Below, one piece after another: positions 56,201-57,000 of a stretch of 64,000 nucleotides of DNA; position 1 is the first letter of the stretch; every line of letters begins with the position of its first letter. A program made the translations under genes and the position numbers. The notes beneath the pieces were generated by a model. The model searched no databases and was not told the origin of the DNA. It worked only from the letters and a program-made list of their open reading frames with translations. Origin of the DNA: Cheiracanthium punctorium. Its lineage: Eukaryota > Arthropoda > Arachnida > Araneae > Cheiracanthiidae. Location: positions 1 to 64,000 of the forward strand of contig JAWZYV010017527.1 of NCBI GenBank assembly GCA_038373885.1, read 5' to 3'.

Positions 56201-56558
56201 TTAAGTGACAATTCTCTACTTTAAATGGATTTTCATTTTAATTTATTCACCTTTAGAGATGGGGGAGTGGGGCTTTCCGCCGGTGCTACCTCCTACTACA
56301 TAAAGAACAGAGCGATGTCTGGCGAAAAATAAGCCTAACGGGGCGCCAAAAGCGAAACCGCAAGTATAAATAAGACTGCGGGGGGAAAAGCACGTGGTTG
56401 CGCCGGCGAGACAAGTTACCGGCGGCCGGGAACGACGAGCCAGAACTTTGGAACCTCGTACTCACCTTAGAAGACGACGAGTCGCGGCTGCCACTGCTCG
56501 TCGAGGGCTGGTCCACACACTCTATTCCTTCCTTAGACTCCGCCGGACATTCGGCCAT
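3338..56558 (-). CDS. SHOC2: SHOC2 / Sur-8 leucine-rich repeat scaffold, N-terminal part (4 exons, 3' end off the left edge)
   Basis: The joined exons (56558-56466, 7719-7594, 3944-3819, 3406-3338) give 138 codons with no stop, all introns phase 0. Residues 1-84 are Ser/Gln-rich and look disordered. Residues 85-115 are basic and include PKHVTVHPPGTKTAKPTVKK. The end reads EFTKCREDGAERLDLSKSN, which I recognise as the segment leading into the first leucine-rich repeat of SHOC2/Sur-8; the human protein has a closely similar NKCREENSMRLDLSK phrase. SHOC2 is a cytoplasmic scaffold that joins MRAS-GTP and PP1 to dephosphorylate RAF and activate ERK signalling. The LRR body is not in this window. 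Intron sizes are about 48.7, 3.65 and 0.41 kb. The ATG at 56558 has a fair Kozak context (AGCATGG). An in-frame ATG at 56627 could add 23 residues. Another LRR protein is possible but fits less well. Confidence 0.8.
3819..3944 (-). CDS. SHOC2: SHOC2 coding exon 3
   Basis: The 126-bp, 42-codon exon runs from EKKLSSGSLSGEG to KKKSIVADL. The acceptor is a clear polypyrimidine tract (TTTTTCCCTTGCCCCCAG) and the donor is CTG/GTGAGT. It is basic and low-complexity, like the N-terminal tail of SHOC2 proteins. The phrase HVTVHPPGT sits where the vertebrate protein has its PP1-docking region, but I do not see a clear RVxF motif. Confidence 0.8.
4106..4869. mobile_element. hAT-type non-autonomous element, exact 8-bp TSD
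   Basis: The left end TAGGGGTGTAACGAA and the inverse of the right end (TAGAGATGTAACGAA) form terminal inverted repeats. The direct flanks TTTCAGAC (4098-4105) and TTTCAGAC (4870-4877) are an exact 8-bp target-site duplication, the hAT hallmark. The left end has several tandem CGAATATTCGG units. There is no transposase reading frame. It lies in SHOC2 intron 2. Confidence 0.85.
5039..5400 (-). mobile_element. Possible Penelope-like element fragment with weak hammerhead-like core
   Basis: On the minus strand around 5180-5130 the phrase CTGAAGAAGGACGGACC is followed 22 nt after CTGAAGA by GAAACGTCC. This gives the CUGANGA...GAAAC order of hammerhead cores, but stem II barely pairs and the expected stem III/UH site is missing. 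The upstream T- and C-rich stretch resembles the leader of the fragment at 15440-16069. Read it as a decayed or divergent relative of the five better motifs. Confidence 0.35.
5627..5815. repeat. Direct duplication of a segment of about 80 bp
   Basis: ACTGAATCATAAAACC followed by AAAGTAAAGAAACTTAATTA and GAAATGATAAAGCAATTTTG occurs at about 5627-5710 and again at about 5730-5815, with a few substitutions and a TACACAAG/TACTCG difference. The second copy forms the outer edge of the left arm of the 5.7-9.5 kb inverted repeat. Confidence 0.7.
5815..5848. other. Perfect 15-bp hairpin
   Basis: TTGGAATGCGGTTTT (5815-5829) and its exact inverse (5834-5848) are separated by the loop GAAT. It lies near the outer edge of the left arm of the large inverted repeat. 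The right arm near 9430 keeps only one half. Confidence 0.6.
7246..7431. mobile_element. TTAA-flanked piggyBac-like foldback MITE, copy 1
   Basis: Element ends CCCTTTAACGCGCAGTG and GGGTTGCGCCTCAAAGGG lie directly inside TTAA (7242-7245 and 7432-7435), the target preference of piggyBac elements. It carries the GATCGTCCGCCATCATGCTGG arm in one orientation only. The 42-bp host sequence beginning TTAAGATATTTTCTAATATT occurs on both sides, indicating that it entered the TTAA at the junction of a tandem duplication. Confidence 0.75.
7594..7719 (-). CDS. SHOC2: SHOC2 coding exon 2
   Basis: The 126-bp, 42-codon exon runs from REHTSSCCHVECCGARGG to GDTEMKERVAT. The acceptor is TTGTTCCTCTTCTAG and the donor ACG/GTAAGG, both phase 0, so it joins exons 1 and 3 in frame. 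It is not conserved enough to identify alone; the support is the exact frame match and splice signals. It lies inside the right arm of the large inverted repeat. Confidence 0.7.
7788..8150. mobile_element. GGCGTA/TACGTCC-ended MITE, copy 1
   Basis: CACGGGCGTAGCTATAG at the left and TATATATACGTCCGTG-like sequence at the right form degenerate inverted ends. The interior (CATTCTTACTGTAAAATTTA, ACTATAAATATTTTGTAAAA) recurs at 24325-24625 and in inverse orientation at about 9535-9720. It is non-coding. Confidence 0.6.
8416..8583. mobile_element. 168-bp hAT-type MITE (CAGGGGCGTAGCC family), exact TSD
   Basis: It starts CAGGGGCGTAGCCAG, ends TGGCTACGCCCCTG, and is flanked by the exact 8-bp duplication ATTATTAC (8408-8415, 8584-8591). 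It is the same length as the related copy at 63056-63223. It is inserted in the right arm of the large inverted repeat. Confidence 0.85.
9208..9335 (+). mobile_element. Penelope-like retroelement fragment carrying hammerhead motif A
   Basis: GTTCCCTGTGTTCTTTACG through ACTTCTTATGTG and TTTTTTACAAAGTTTTTTTA is shared with 15911-16045 at high identity. It interrupts the right arm of the large inverted repeat and contains the ribozyme-like motif at 9226-9300. Penelope-like elements are known to carry hammerhead motifs in their terminal repeats. No reverse transcriptase is left here, so the assignment rests on the motif. Confidence 0.5.
9226..9300 (+). ncRNA. Hammerhead ribozyme-like motif A
   Basis: CUGAAGA at 9241-9247 matches the CUGANGA core. 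Stem II is a perfect 8-bp helix (9249-9256 with 9261-9268, loop CAAU). GAAAC follows at 9269-9273, with a minimal stem III (A9272-U9279, C9273-G9278) and GUA as the NUH site, giving predicted cleavage after 9280. Stem I pairs GGA (9238-9240) with UCC (9281-9283), and an outer GAAG can pair with CUUC near 9295. One extra A (9248) lies between the core and stem II, as in all the copies here; an extra residue at this place is known in some natural hammerheads. Confidence 0.6.
9535..9720. mobile_element. Partial inverse copy of the GGCGTA/TACGTCC-ended MITE
   Basis: The reverse complement of this stretch matches 7808-7985 (GGAGGAGGGGTGTCATTC, CATTACTCATTAAATCATAC, TTCGCAAAATTAATTTGAA). Together with the 7788 copy it forms a second inverted pair around the right arm of the large inverted repeat. 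Confidence 0.6.
10165..10596. mobile_element. 432-bp hAT-type MITE, exact TSD
   Basis: It begins CAGGAGTGTAGCCAGGGGG and ends CCTGGGTACGCAACTG, and is flanked on both sides by AATTATGT (10157-10164, 10597-10604). The interior is AT-rich with C and A runs. No transposase is visible. Confidence 0.8.
10605..11549. other. Intronic sequence with no recognised feature
   Basis: AT-rich DNA with a short C run at about 11133. I see no gene, splice-bounded exon or recognisable element ends. Confidence 0.5.
11550..11830. promoter_or_regulatory. GC/CpG-rich promoter-like island in SHOC2 intron 1
   Basis: A sharp GC-rich island in AT-rich DNA. It holds a CCAAT box in each orientation (ATTGG near 11581; GCCAATTA near 11606), a GC box (CTCCGCCCCC near 11660), and many CpGs (GGGCGCGCGCGACG near 11718). 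It lies about 4 kb upstream of exon 2 on the gene's strand, so it could be an alternative promoter, or a promoter of an unseen transcript. No TE ends bound it. An open frame crosses it on the minus strand but I see no family resemblance. Confidence 0.4.
12217..13556. mobile_element. DNA element with degenerate GGGGAGA...GGGG ends
   Basis: The left end AGGGAGAGCGGGGCTAATGG and the inverse right end AGTAGGGGAGATTGGGGACC resemble each other. The phrases TAATGGGACA and GTCCCATTAG recur inside. It contains a decayed coding piece on the minus strand at 12775-13053. Superfamily not assigned. Confidence 0.5.
12775..13053 (-). pseudogene. Decayed C-terminal domain of a TE protein
   Basis: Ninety-two codons, with the phrase VFVLVKFAGKRKVFHCIG followed by LNSYIQKKG. 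It resembles the small 'VLVKY.GKKK..YYVG' domain I recall at the C-terminus of some arthropod DDE-type TE proteins. A stop follows, and related sequence continues out of frame. It lies inside the 12.2-13.6 kb element, which is probably its parent. No catalytic residues are visible. Confidence 0.3.
13641..14196. mobile_element. pogo/Tigger-type MITE
   Basis: CAGTGGAACTCTCTTATAAC at the left and the inverse CAGTCGAACTCGCTTGTAAC at the right form inverted repeats of the pogo-like style, with TA just outside the right end. A related lone end (GCAGTCGAGCTCGGTTATAG, inverse) lies at about 14635-14680. There is no transposase. Confidence 0.6.
14995..15439 (+). repeat. CCTGTAAAACTAC satellite-like array, block 1
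   Basis: Three units start at about 15008, 15186 and 15325. Each has GCCTGTAAAACTACTTTC, CAGCATCAACAGTG-like sequence, a (C/T)ATGGATAAACAAAAGTAG-like core and a GATTTGATTAACA-like tail. Unit spacing is 178 and 139 bp. It is followed directly by the Penelope-like fragment. Confidence 0.75.
15440..16069 (+). mobile_element. Penelope-like fragment with poly(A) tract, inserted in the satellite
   Basis: Pyrimidine-rich sequence with a run of 43 A (15633-15675), then the GTTCCCTGTGTTCTTTACG block with hammerhead motif B, then TAACACCAGTATTTTGAGTG, which is also found at about 54815. The satellite continues immediately on the right (TTTAAAATAGTTATATTATC), so this is an insertion. A long open frame across it is low-complexity and not a gene. 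Confidence 0.5.
15930..16003 (+). ncRNA. Hammerhead ribozyme-like motif B
   Basis: CUGAAGA at 15945-15951, a perfect 8-bp stem II (15953-15960 with 15965-15972, loop CAAU), GAAAC at 15973-15977, a 2-bp stem III, then GUA at 15980-15982 (predicted cleavage after 15982). Stem I pairs GGA (15942-15944) with UCC (15983-15985), and GAAG with CUUC outside. It differs from motif A only in the stem III loop and a few flanking bases. Confidence 0.6.
16070..16183 (+). repeat. Satellite-like array, block 2
   Basis: One unit (CCTGTAAAACTACTTTCCC at 16102, then CAACAGTGTAATGCATGG) between the Penelope-like insertion and a hAT-type insertion. Confidence 0.7.
16184..17488. mobile_element. hAT-type element inserted in the satellite
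   Basis: It begins CAGAGTTGG and ends CCATGCCAGCCCTG. The flanks TTAAAAAC (16176-16183) and ATAAAAAC (17489-17496) are an 8-bp duplication with one mismatch, and the satellite unit resumes after it. A second hAT-like element is nested at 16665-17318. Confidence 0.6.
16665..17318. mobile_element. Nested hAT-type element with exact TSD
   Basis: GTATCTAT flanks both sides (16657-16664, 17319-17326). The left end is CAGTGGTGTAGTCGAAGGGG; the right end is GTCCCCCCCACTTTTT...GGGACTA, which lacks the last bases of the inverted repeat. G/C-run segments GGGGGACGCCGTCCCCC occur near the left end. Confidence 0.55.
17489..17770 (+). repeat. Satellite-like array, block 3
   Basis: One full unit (CCTGTAAAACTACTTTCCC at 17550, CAATGCATGGATAAACAAAA) with duplicated tails TTTTTCAAGTATATTTGATC and CAAGTAGATTTGCAACACTC. 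Confidence 0.7.
17771..18864. other. AT-rich intronic sequence, nothing recognised
   Basis: It contains C and T runs (about 17817, 18192-18217) and no recognisable exon or element ends. Confidence 0.5.
18865..19017. repeat. Minisatellite of about 46 bp, roughly four units
   Basis: Units of the form GCGACCTTAAAACCACAT, then TTTTTGTGAAAAGTAAAAAA. The last unit runs into a T/C run. Units differ by a few bases. Confidence 0.7.
19018..20930. other. AT-rich intronic sequence, nothing recognised
   Basis: It includes a 24-T run (about 19171-19194) and a stretch rich in AGAATAAAT phrases (19610-19850). Several open frames exist, but none has recognisable motifs. Confidence 0.5.
20931..21323 (+). mobile_element. 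Internally deleted mariner element
   Basis: The core GGTTGTAACGAAAGTTT (20934-20950) and its exact inverse (21304-21320) are terminal inverted repeats, with TA on both outer sides. Only the N-terminal part of a transposase remains inside. Confidence 0.75.
21099..21275 (+). pseudogene. mariner transposase N-terminal fragment
   Basis: The translation MELSLKRIRIIIYFQL followed by KKSATEYQRNM and VQVWYRKFKN fits the N-terminal helix-turn-helix of mariner/SETMAR-type transposases, which bind the terminal repeats. About 60 residues remain. The linker and the DD34D catalytic domain are absent because the element is only 393 bp. If expressed it could only bind DNA, and its normal partners would be the TIRs of related elements. 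No splice or promoter evidence. Confidence 0.65.
21505..21862 (+). repeat. Satellite-like array, block 4
   Basis: Two units (CCTGTAAAACTACTTTCCC at about 21531 and CTGTAAAACTACTTTCCCAG at about 21710), 181 bp apart, ending at a pogo-like insertion. Confidence 0.75.
21863..23059. mobile_element. pogo-like element inserted in the satellite
   Basis: The left end CAATCAAACCTCGTTAGGAC and the inverse right end CAGTCAATCCTCGCTAGTAA form inverted repeats. The array unit is cut on the left (CGCAAATTTTAAA) and resumes on the right (AATGATCTTCATTTGCC). It contains a TA microsatellite (about 21975-22001). No transposase was recognised. Confidence 0.6.
23060..23890 (+). repeat. Satellite-like array, block 5
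   Basis: Five units start at about 23081, 23269, 23369, 23547 and 23674, progressively diverged. The core GTAAAACTA followed by TTTTCCAGAATTAAAAG-like sequence and TGCATGGATAAACAAAAG persists. Spacing varies from 100 to 188 bp. Confidence 0.75.
23905..24085 (-). mobile_element. tRNA-derived SINE fragment
   Basis: The minus strand carries an A-box-like GATTTAGTGGCTTAAAAACC and a B-box-like GGTTCAAATCT at the expected spacing of a tRNA head, followed by a unique body (ACTTCTCCGTCCCTTCATAAG). Confidence 0.5.
24325..24625. mobile_element. GGCGTA/TACGTCC-ended MITE, copy 2
   Basis: CATTCTTACTATAAAATGTG, ACTATAAATATTTTGTAAAA and the right end TATATACGTCC match the element at 7788-8150 in order. 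The left end is replaced by a run of 16 G. Confidence 0.6.
24626..26697. other. AT-rich intronic sequence with lone element ends
   Basis: It holds a TA microsatellite (about 25227-25261), a lone mariner-type end CAGGGTGGCTATAATTAAAC at 25284, and lone hAT-style ends CAGTGCCGTAACTTGGG (about 25317) and CAGTGGCGTACC (25551). I could not find partners for them. No exon recognised. Confidence 0.45.
26698..26785 (-). mobile_element. tRNA-derived SINE head
   Basis: The minus strand reads GAGCCCAGTGGTATAATAAT, then GACCGAGGTCCGATTCTCGGG, an A-box-like and a B-box-like sequence as in a tRNA. No full cloverleaf, so this is a SINE head, not a functional tRNA. Confidence 0.5.
27127..27903. mobile_element. 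hAT-type non-autonomous element (777 bp)
   Basis: The ends TAGGAATGCAACGGATATCC and, inverse, TAGTGATGCAACGGATATC. The flanks GTGGAAAT and GTGAAAAT are an 8-bp duplication with one mismatch. Subterminal CCGGATAT/ATCCGG words repeat at both ends. It is similar in plan to the elements at 4106-4869 and 38832-39276. Confidence 0.8.
27943..28431. mobile_element. TTAA-flanked piggyBac-like foldback element, copy 2 (complete)
   Basis: Flanked by TTAA on both sides (27939-27942, 28432-28435). The left end is CCCTTTGAGGCGCAACCC and the right end CTGCACGTTAAAGGG. The left half is a palindrome of about 130 bp per arm centred near 28088 (CTGTGCCGCACAG), each arm carrying GCAAGATGGCGGAC or its inverse. 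The right part (AAAAATAATCGTGACC, TTCTTCGTGACTG) is shared with copies 6, 7 and 9. Confidence 0.8.
28971..29254. mobile_element. Short hAT (Charlie-style) element
   Basis: The left end reads TTTCTCAACCTGTGGG, the right end AAAAGGTTGAGAACCGCTG. ATTTATG flanks both sides (28964-28970, 29255-29261). The GGTTGAGAACCGCTG terminus is a well-known hAT style. The left terminus has lost its outermost bases. Confidence 0.7.
29566..29714. mobile_element. piggyBac-like foldback element, copy 3 (one arm)
   Basis: Starts at the palindrome centre (GTGCGGCACAGCCAGCTGTC) and ends GGTTGCGCCTCAAG. Only one arm is present and neither TTAA remains. Confidence 0.7.
29770..30139 (+). other. GC-rich island with a 133-codon open frame
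   Basis: Unlike its surroundings this stretch is rich in G+C and CpG (CGCCGCGCCGCGGAGG near 30029). An open frame runs 29801-30202 (starting MTKPGVAVEGAVK), but its last codons lie in foldback copy 4 and I recognise no domain. It may be a GC-rich TE fragment, an exon, or a regulatory island. I cannot decide from the sequence. Confidence 0.3.
30140..30523. mobile_element. piggyBac-like foldback element, copy 4 (divergent subfamily)
   Basis: CGCGGTGTCCTCGATGTGAGG at the left, palindromic arms with ACCAGCAAGATGGCAG and its inverse, and GGTTGCGCTTCAAAGGG at the right. It shares TTTAACTACCAGCAAGATGG and the CACTTTTTCGACA end with copy 8, defining a subfamily. Confidence 0.7.
30524..31019. other. 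AT-rich intronic sequence, nothing recognised
   Basis: No element ends or exon-like segment seen apart from an A run near 30560. Confidence 0.5.
31020..31115 (-). mobile_element. tRNA-derived SINE head
   Basis: On the minus strand, an A-box-like GGCACAGTGATTATGCCAG and a B-box-like GTCCCGGGTTCGGGTCCCC at tRNA-like spacing. Confidence 0.5.
31321..31588. mobile_element. TTAA-flanked piggyBac-like foldback element, copy 5
   Basis: TTAA lies on both sides (31317-31320, 31589-31592). Left end CCCTTTGAGGCGCAACCC; right end GGGTTGCGCCTCACATCG (last bases mutated). It is almost wholly palindromic, with arms of about 125 bp around GCCCGCGCACAGCCAGCTG. Confidence 0.75.
31589..33329. other. AT-rich intronic sequence with long A/T runs
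   Basis: Contains 33 T (32441-32473) and 27 A (32886-32912), and a lone divergent satellite-like unit GGCTGTAAAACTGGTTTCCC at about 32840. No exon recognised. Confidence 0.5.
33330..33625. repeat. Old dispersed repeat, copy 1
   Basis: Shares AGGGTGCTGTTCGAA-like, GCGCCAGGGACTCC and ACAGGTTTATCATTCATTTC landmarks, in order, with 44640-45060, at low identity. Class unknown. Confidence 0.4.
33912..34279. mobile_element. piggyBac-like foldback element, copy 6 (left end missing)
   Basis: Starts at the palindrome centre (GTGCCGCACAGCCAGCTG) and ends CTGCACGTTAAAGGG directly before TTAA (34280-34283). The right half matches copy 2 closely. Confidence 0.75.
34791..35227. mobile_element. Tc1/mariner-type MITE
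   Basis: Left end TAGGGTGGTTCATAATTC with AAAATTTAAGGAG; inverse right end CAGGGTGATTCATAGC with CAAAATTTAAGAAG. TA duplicated on both sides (34789-34790, 35228-35229). Confidence 0.7.
35401..36798 (-). pseudogene. mariner-superfamily transposase, frameshifted and interrupted
   Basis: The start ATG at about 36798 gives MATLKDKTLLVKLFYQHDEN, then RAFRRLKN; after a frameshift MTPRALRDMMKKFERFGQLG and LPGRGRHVV, the DNA-binding half of the kind annotated as DUF4817 in arthropods. The catalytic half has ILWTDEAHFHLNG (first Asp) and ICMQDGAPPHI (second Asp). The expected third acidic motif is altered: the sequence reads SPDLIPF then LWGFL, without the usual acid before the FFLWG-like motif. A 219-bp MITE splits the gene between GKRYQN and MLQTFVVPEL. 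A 42-bp tandem duplication gives SVLVLSVNRTVSG then SVLVLSVG. It is clearly inactive. Confidence 0.8.
35833..36051. mobile_element. 219-bp MITE nested in the mariner transposase
   Basis: Left end GGCCCGTTTACAAGTG and inverse right end GGCCCGTTTACATGTG are 16-bp inverted repeats with one mismatch. The interior repeats GCGGGGTAGAAAG/CTTTCTACCCCGC words. Removing it restores the continuity of the transposase (GKRYQN-MLQTF), so it is a later insertion. The target duplication is not clean (AACA against AAGA). Confidence 0.75.
36970..37646 (+). mobile_element. ACTTTCCGA-ended repeat, copy 2
   Basis: ACTTTCCGACCATGTAAGG at the left, TGTTCGGAAAGT then GGAGTCACTCC at the right, a GT microsatellite (about 37090-37147) and tandem units with GTTTAAACGGT. 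Opposite orientation to the copy at 580-1234. Confidence 0.7.
37773..38694. other. AT-rich intronic sequence, nothing recognised
   Basis: Open frames on both strands near 38220-38618 have no recognisable motif and no splice support. Confidence 0.45.
38695..39300 (-). mobile_element. SINE fragment split by a hAT element
   Basis: CGCACATTCACGTTACATCT and GGAGAAAATCGACAAAAATT (38750-38792) match the body of the tRNA-derived SINE at 62880-63055 (CGCGCATTCACGTTGCATCT, GGAGAAAACCGACC). The sequence is interrupted by the element at 38832-39276. Confidence 0.6.
38832..39276. mobile_element. hAT-type element with internal tandem units, exact TSD
   Basis: TTCATACT on both sides (38824-38831, 39277-39284). 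Left end TAGTGATAGACATGAATG; inverse right end TAGTGATGTGCCATTCGAAT. The interior is a set of ATTCGAATAGTGAAACGATT-like units alternating with AATCGCGAATAC. No transposase. Confidence 0.85.
39285..40400. other. AT-rich intronic sequence, nothing recognised
   Basis: A GAGAGAGAGGAGCTCTCTCTCTT palindromic stretch lies at about 40025-40048. No exon or element ends recognised. Confidence 0.45.
40401..41022. mobile_element. mariner-type MITE with a nested 123-bp hAT-like MITE
   Basis: GGTGGTTATAATTAATCTTCC at the left and, inverse, CAGGGTCGTTATAACTAAAC at the right. Related to the lone end at 25284. The words GTCCACTAGGTGGCG and GCCATCTAGTGGAC form an internal inverted pair. Interrupted at 40763-40885. 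Confidence 0.6.
40763..40885. mobile_element. 123-bp MITE, TAGGGATGG ends, exact TSD
   Basis: TAGGGATGG at the left, CCATCCCTA at the right, flanked by TTTTTAAC (40755-40762, 40886-40893). The interior repeats GCGAGACGAGACAGA. A diverged relative lies at 62094-62231. Confidence 0.8.
41037..41125. repeat. (AC)n/(AT)n microsatellite
   Basis: About 20 bp of CA repeat runs into an AT repeat of more than 60 bp. It is the longest dinucleotide tract in the window. Confidence 0.9.
41170..42302. mobile_element. Unclassified element with 20-bp inverted ends
   Basis: GCACGCTTAAATCTATTGA at the left is the inverse of TCAATAGATTTAAGCGTGT at the right (one mismatch). The interior has related words (ACTCAATTATGATTATTATT). 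No coding sequence. Superfamily unclear and target duplication not identified. Confidence 0.5.
42303..43545. other. AT-rich intronic sequence, nothing recognised
   Basis: Contains a T run (about 43274-43302). Scattered phrases such as GTCGCCAAGCTTGG recall sequence near 39595 and 52330 but do not define an element. Confidence 0.4.
43546..44439. mobile_element. pogo/Tigger-like element (about 0.9 kb)
   Basis: CAGTGAAACCTCTCGGAGCG at the left and the inverse AGTGAAACCTCTCTGAGCGG at the right, with TA outside each. The plus strand at about 43940-44110 reads LGKTDEIIENSEAV and SVRDLLVKVKTNLEKM, possibly a remnant of a transposon protein, too short to assign. Confidence 0.75.
44640..45060. repeat. 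Old dispersed repeat, copy 2
   Basis: Matches 33330-33625 in order (GCACCAGGGTCTCC, ACAGGTTTATCGTTCATTTC, TTCGAACAACACCGTTATGC). Diverged. An A run lies at the left. Confidence 0.4.
45385..45418. repeat. (ATT)n microsatellite
   Basis: About eleven uninterrupted ATT units. Confidence 0.9.
45420..45790. repeat. GC-rich repeat-like block, class uncertain
   Basis: The block is GC-rich and bounded by an (ATT)n tract and a hAT MITE. The phrase GAGCGGGTGCACGTAAAATCC has the feel of a SINE body, but I see no A/B boxes. Open frames on both strands are not recognisable. Confidence 0.3.
45795..46041. mobile_element. 247-bp hAT-type MITE (CAGTAGCGGATTC family)
   Basis: Left end CAGTAGCGGATTCAGGGG; inverse right end CAGTGGCGGATCCAG. 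Flanks GGCAGAGG and GCCAGAGG (8 bp, one mismatch). The same family lies at 49480-49732. Confidence 0.8.
46330..46572 (-). mobile_element. tRNA-derived SINE (most complete head)
   Basis: The minus strand begins CCCGGTGGCTTGATGGTAGC (A box), then GGGGGTTCGATTCCCGGC (B box), then a body ending near TTTAGCGCGTCTTC in inverse. The TTCGATTCC box is a near-perfect RNA polymerase III B box. Confidence 0.65.
46591..46835. repeat. Dispersed repeat pair, copy 1
   Basis: TAAGCGTAAATGGTGAAGAG through TTGGGCAAATCCCCGAATG aligns with 50908-51142 (TAAGCGTAAATGGTGAAGAG, TTGGGCAAATGCCCGAATTG) over about 240 bp. Confidence 0.6.
49150..49345 (-). mobile_element. Penelope-like fragment inside the hAT element
   Basis: In inverse orientation it shows the order hammerhead motif, TATGTGTGTTTTTTCACAA, then a CAACATTGGTATTTTGAG-like phrase, the same order as at 15930-16070 and 54700-54845. 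It carries motif C. Confidence 0.5.
49245..49318 (-). ncRNA. Hammerhead ribozyme-like motif C (degenerate)
   Basis: On the minus strand: CUGAUGA (49299-49293), 7-bp stem II GACUGAA/UUCAGUC, GAAAC (49271-49267), then GAUCAUA, where the C15.2-G16.2 pair is lost. The stem II sequence differs from the other motifs but still pairs. Probably inactive. Confidence 0.45.
49480..49732. mobile_element. hAT-type MITE (CAGTAGCGGATCC family), copy 2
   Basis: Left GTAGCGGATCCAG (outermost bases altered) and inverse right CAGTAGCGGATCCAGGGG. The interior matches 45795-46041 in inverse orientation (TTGGGAGGGGCTAA, TACCCTTTAGCAATC). It abuts the 2.6-kb element. Confidence 0.7.
49922..50436. mobile_element. 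piggyBac-like foldback element, copy 7 (complete)
   Basis: CCCTTTAACGCGCGGTGTCC at the left; GGGTTGCGCCTAAGGG at the right. TTAT left (one change) and TTAA right. The palindromic part is centred near 50290 (TGTGCTCGAGCACG). Orientation is opposite to copy 2. Confidence 0.8.
50908..51142. repeat. Dispersed repeat pair, copy 2
   Basis: Partner of 46591-46835 in the same orientation. Confidence 0.6.
51143..52084. other. AT-rich intronic sequence, nothing recognised
   Basis: Only a lone pogo-like end (inverse CAGTGAAATCCCTCTATAAC, about 52085-52106) follows it. No exon recognised. Confidence 0.45.
52085..52200 (-). repeat. Fragment of the GGCAAATCGGGAC MITE family
   Basis: In inverse orientation CCTTATTATCGCATGGGC, AATCGGGACTTTGCCCAGG and TGTTCTGAAATATACTTTT match 62257-62330. 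Confidence 0.6.
52905..53000. repeat. Minisatellite of about 38 bp, three units
   Basis: GCGCCGTTTTAAT...TGTAATTTTGTGAAGG recurs three times with changes (52901, 52932, 52967). Confidence 0.55.
53001..54227. other. AT-rich intronic sequence, nothing recognised
   Basis: Contains T runs near 53192-53216 and an (AAT)n tract. The open frames near 53314-53716 mirror each other around TACTTTTTAAGTACATTTGC, hinting at a foldback, but no element ends are clear. Confidence 0.4.
54228..54411 (+). repeat. 184-bp near-identical duplication, copy 1
   Basis: GTTACTACGCCGTAAGTAAC to TCTCTACTTTAAATG recurs at 56044-56227 with the same length and only about three substitutions by eye. Confidence 0.85.
54605..54690 (-). 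ncRNA. Hammerhead ribozyme-like motif D
   Basis: On the minus strand: CUGAUGA (54664-54658), stem II with GACC/GGUC (54656-54636), GAAAC (54635-54631), stem III AC/GU with loop GAUC, and GUA (predicted cleavage between 54624 and 54623). The outer stem I can form CUU/AAG, but the inner pairs are weak. Confidence 0.55.
54694..54775 (+). ncRNA. Hammerhead ribozyme-like motif E
   Basis: CUGAUGA at 54709-54715; stem II 54717-54724 with 54730-54737 (8 bp, loop UAAUU); GAAAC at 54738-54742; stem III A54741-U54748 and C54742-G54747 with loop GAUU; GUA at 54747-54749 (predicted cleavage after 54749). Stem I is UGU/ACG inside and CUU/AAG outside an internal loop, the usual natural hammerhead layout. 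Confidence 0.6.
54846..56043. other. Intronic sequence with lone element ends
   Basis: Contains a GGGCCGGATTATCCATTAGG phrase (55060) typical of short DNA-element ends, G runs (54880, 55900, 55927) and no recognised exon. Confidence 0.4.
56044..56227 (+). repeat. 184-bp near-identical duplication, copy 2
   Basis: Partner of 54228-54411. It lies only about 240 bp inside intron 1 from the end of SHOC2 exon 1, at the edge of the GC-rich region. Confidence 0.85.
56466..56558 (-). CDS. SHOC2: SHOC2 coding exon 1 (start)
   Basis: Thirty-one codons, MAECPAESKEG to SRDSSSSK, then AAG/GTGAGT. The ATG at 56558 is preceded by GTTCACAGTAGC. The frame remains open upstream to an in-frame ATG at 56627 (MLADGKIIPIFWGG), whose product looks less natural, so I prefer the later start. 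The frame also stays open into the intron, but the phase-0 donor matches exon 2. Confidence 0.75.
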
Positions 56559-57000
56559 GCTACTGTGAACGCGGTTCCTCGCTCGCCCCCCCCAAAAAAT
56601 TGGGATTATTTTTCCGTCGGCAAGCACGAAAACGCCTTCACGTGCTCAGCCGTGGTGGCATGGCGACATCTGTGACAAGGTGGAGAGCGGGTGGGTGGAG
56701 TAGGTGGTGGTGGAGAAAGAGAGAGAGAGAAAGAGAGATTTCTAACTATCGTCGGCGCTGAAGTTGGTGCTGCTGCTGCTGCTACTCCTTACACAGACTG
56801 GCGAATTTTTCGCGCACTTGTTCGCAAAACGATCGTATTAGTATCTCTCTTCCGCGCCGAGCGGAGCGAGGTGCGTTCGCACGAAACTTTCTTTTTGTTC
56901 TGGCACTATTAAAAAACACAATAATAATAATAATCCTGTTCTTAAAAAAAAGAAATAATAATTACGATGATAACAGCGATCAACGGCAATCGTCTGCTGA
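56559..57000 (-). promoter_or_regulatory. SHOC2 5' UTR and proximal promoter region
   Basis: A GC-rich segment just upstream of the start codon with a (CT)n tract on the gene strand (about 56709-56740; GAGA-factor-like), a (CAG)n tract (about 56770-56786), and CpG-rich GCGCGG near 56855. Several short upstream ATGs (for example about 56670 and 56662) suggest possible uORF control if transcription starts above them. No TATA box is evident. The start site cannot be placed. Confidence 0.5.

Noticed and set aside
56286..56627. Continuous 113-codon frame containing SHOC2 exon 1
   Set aside because: The part after 56466 is intron by the GTGAGT donor and the phase-0 match to exon 2. The part before 56558 is a possible but less likely N-terminal extension.
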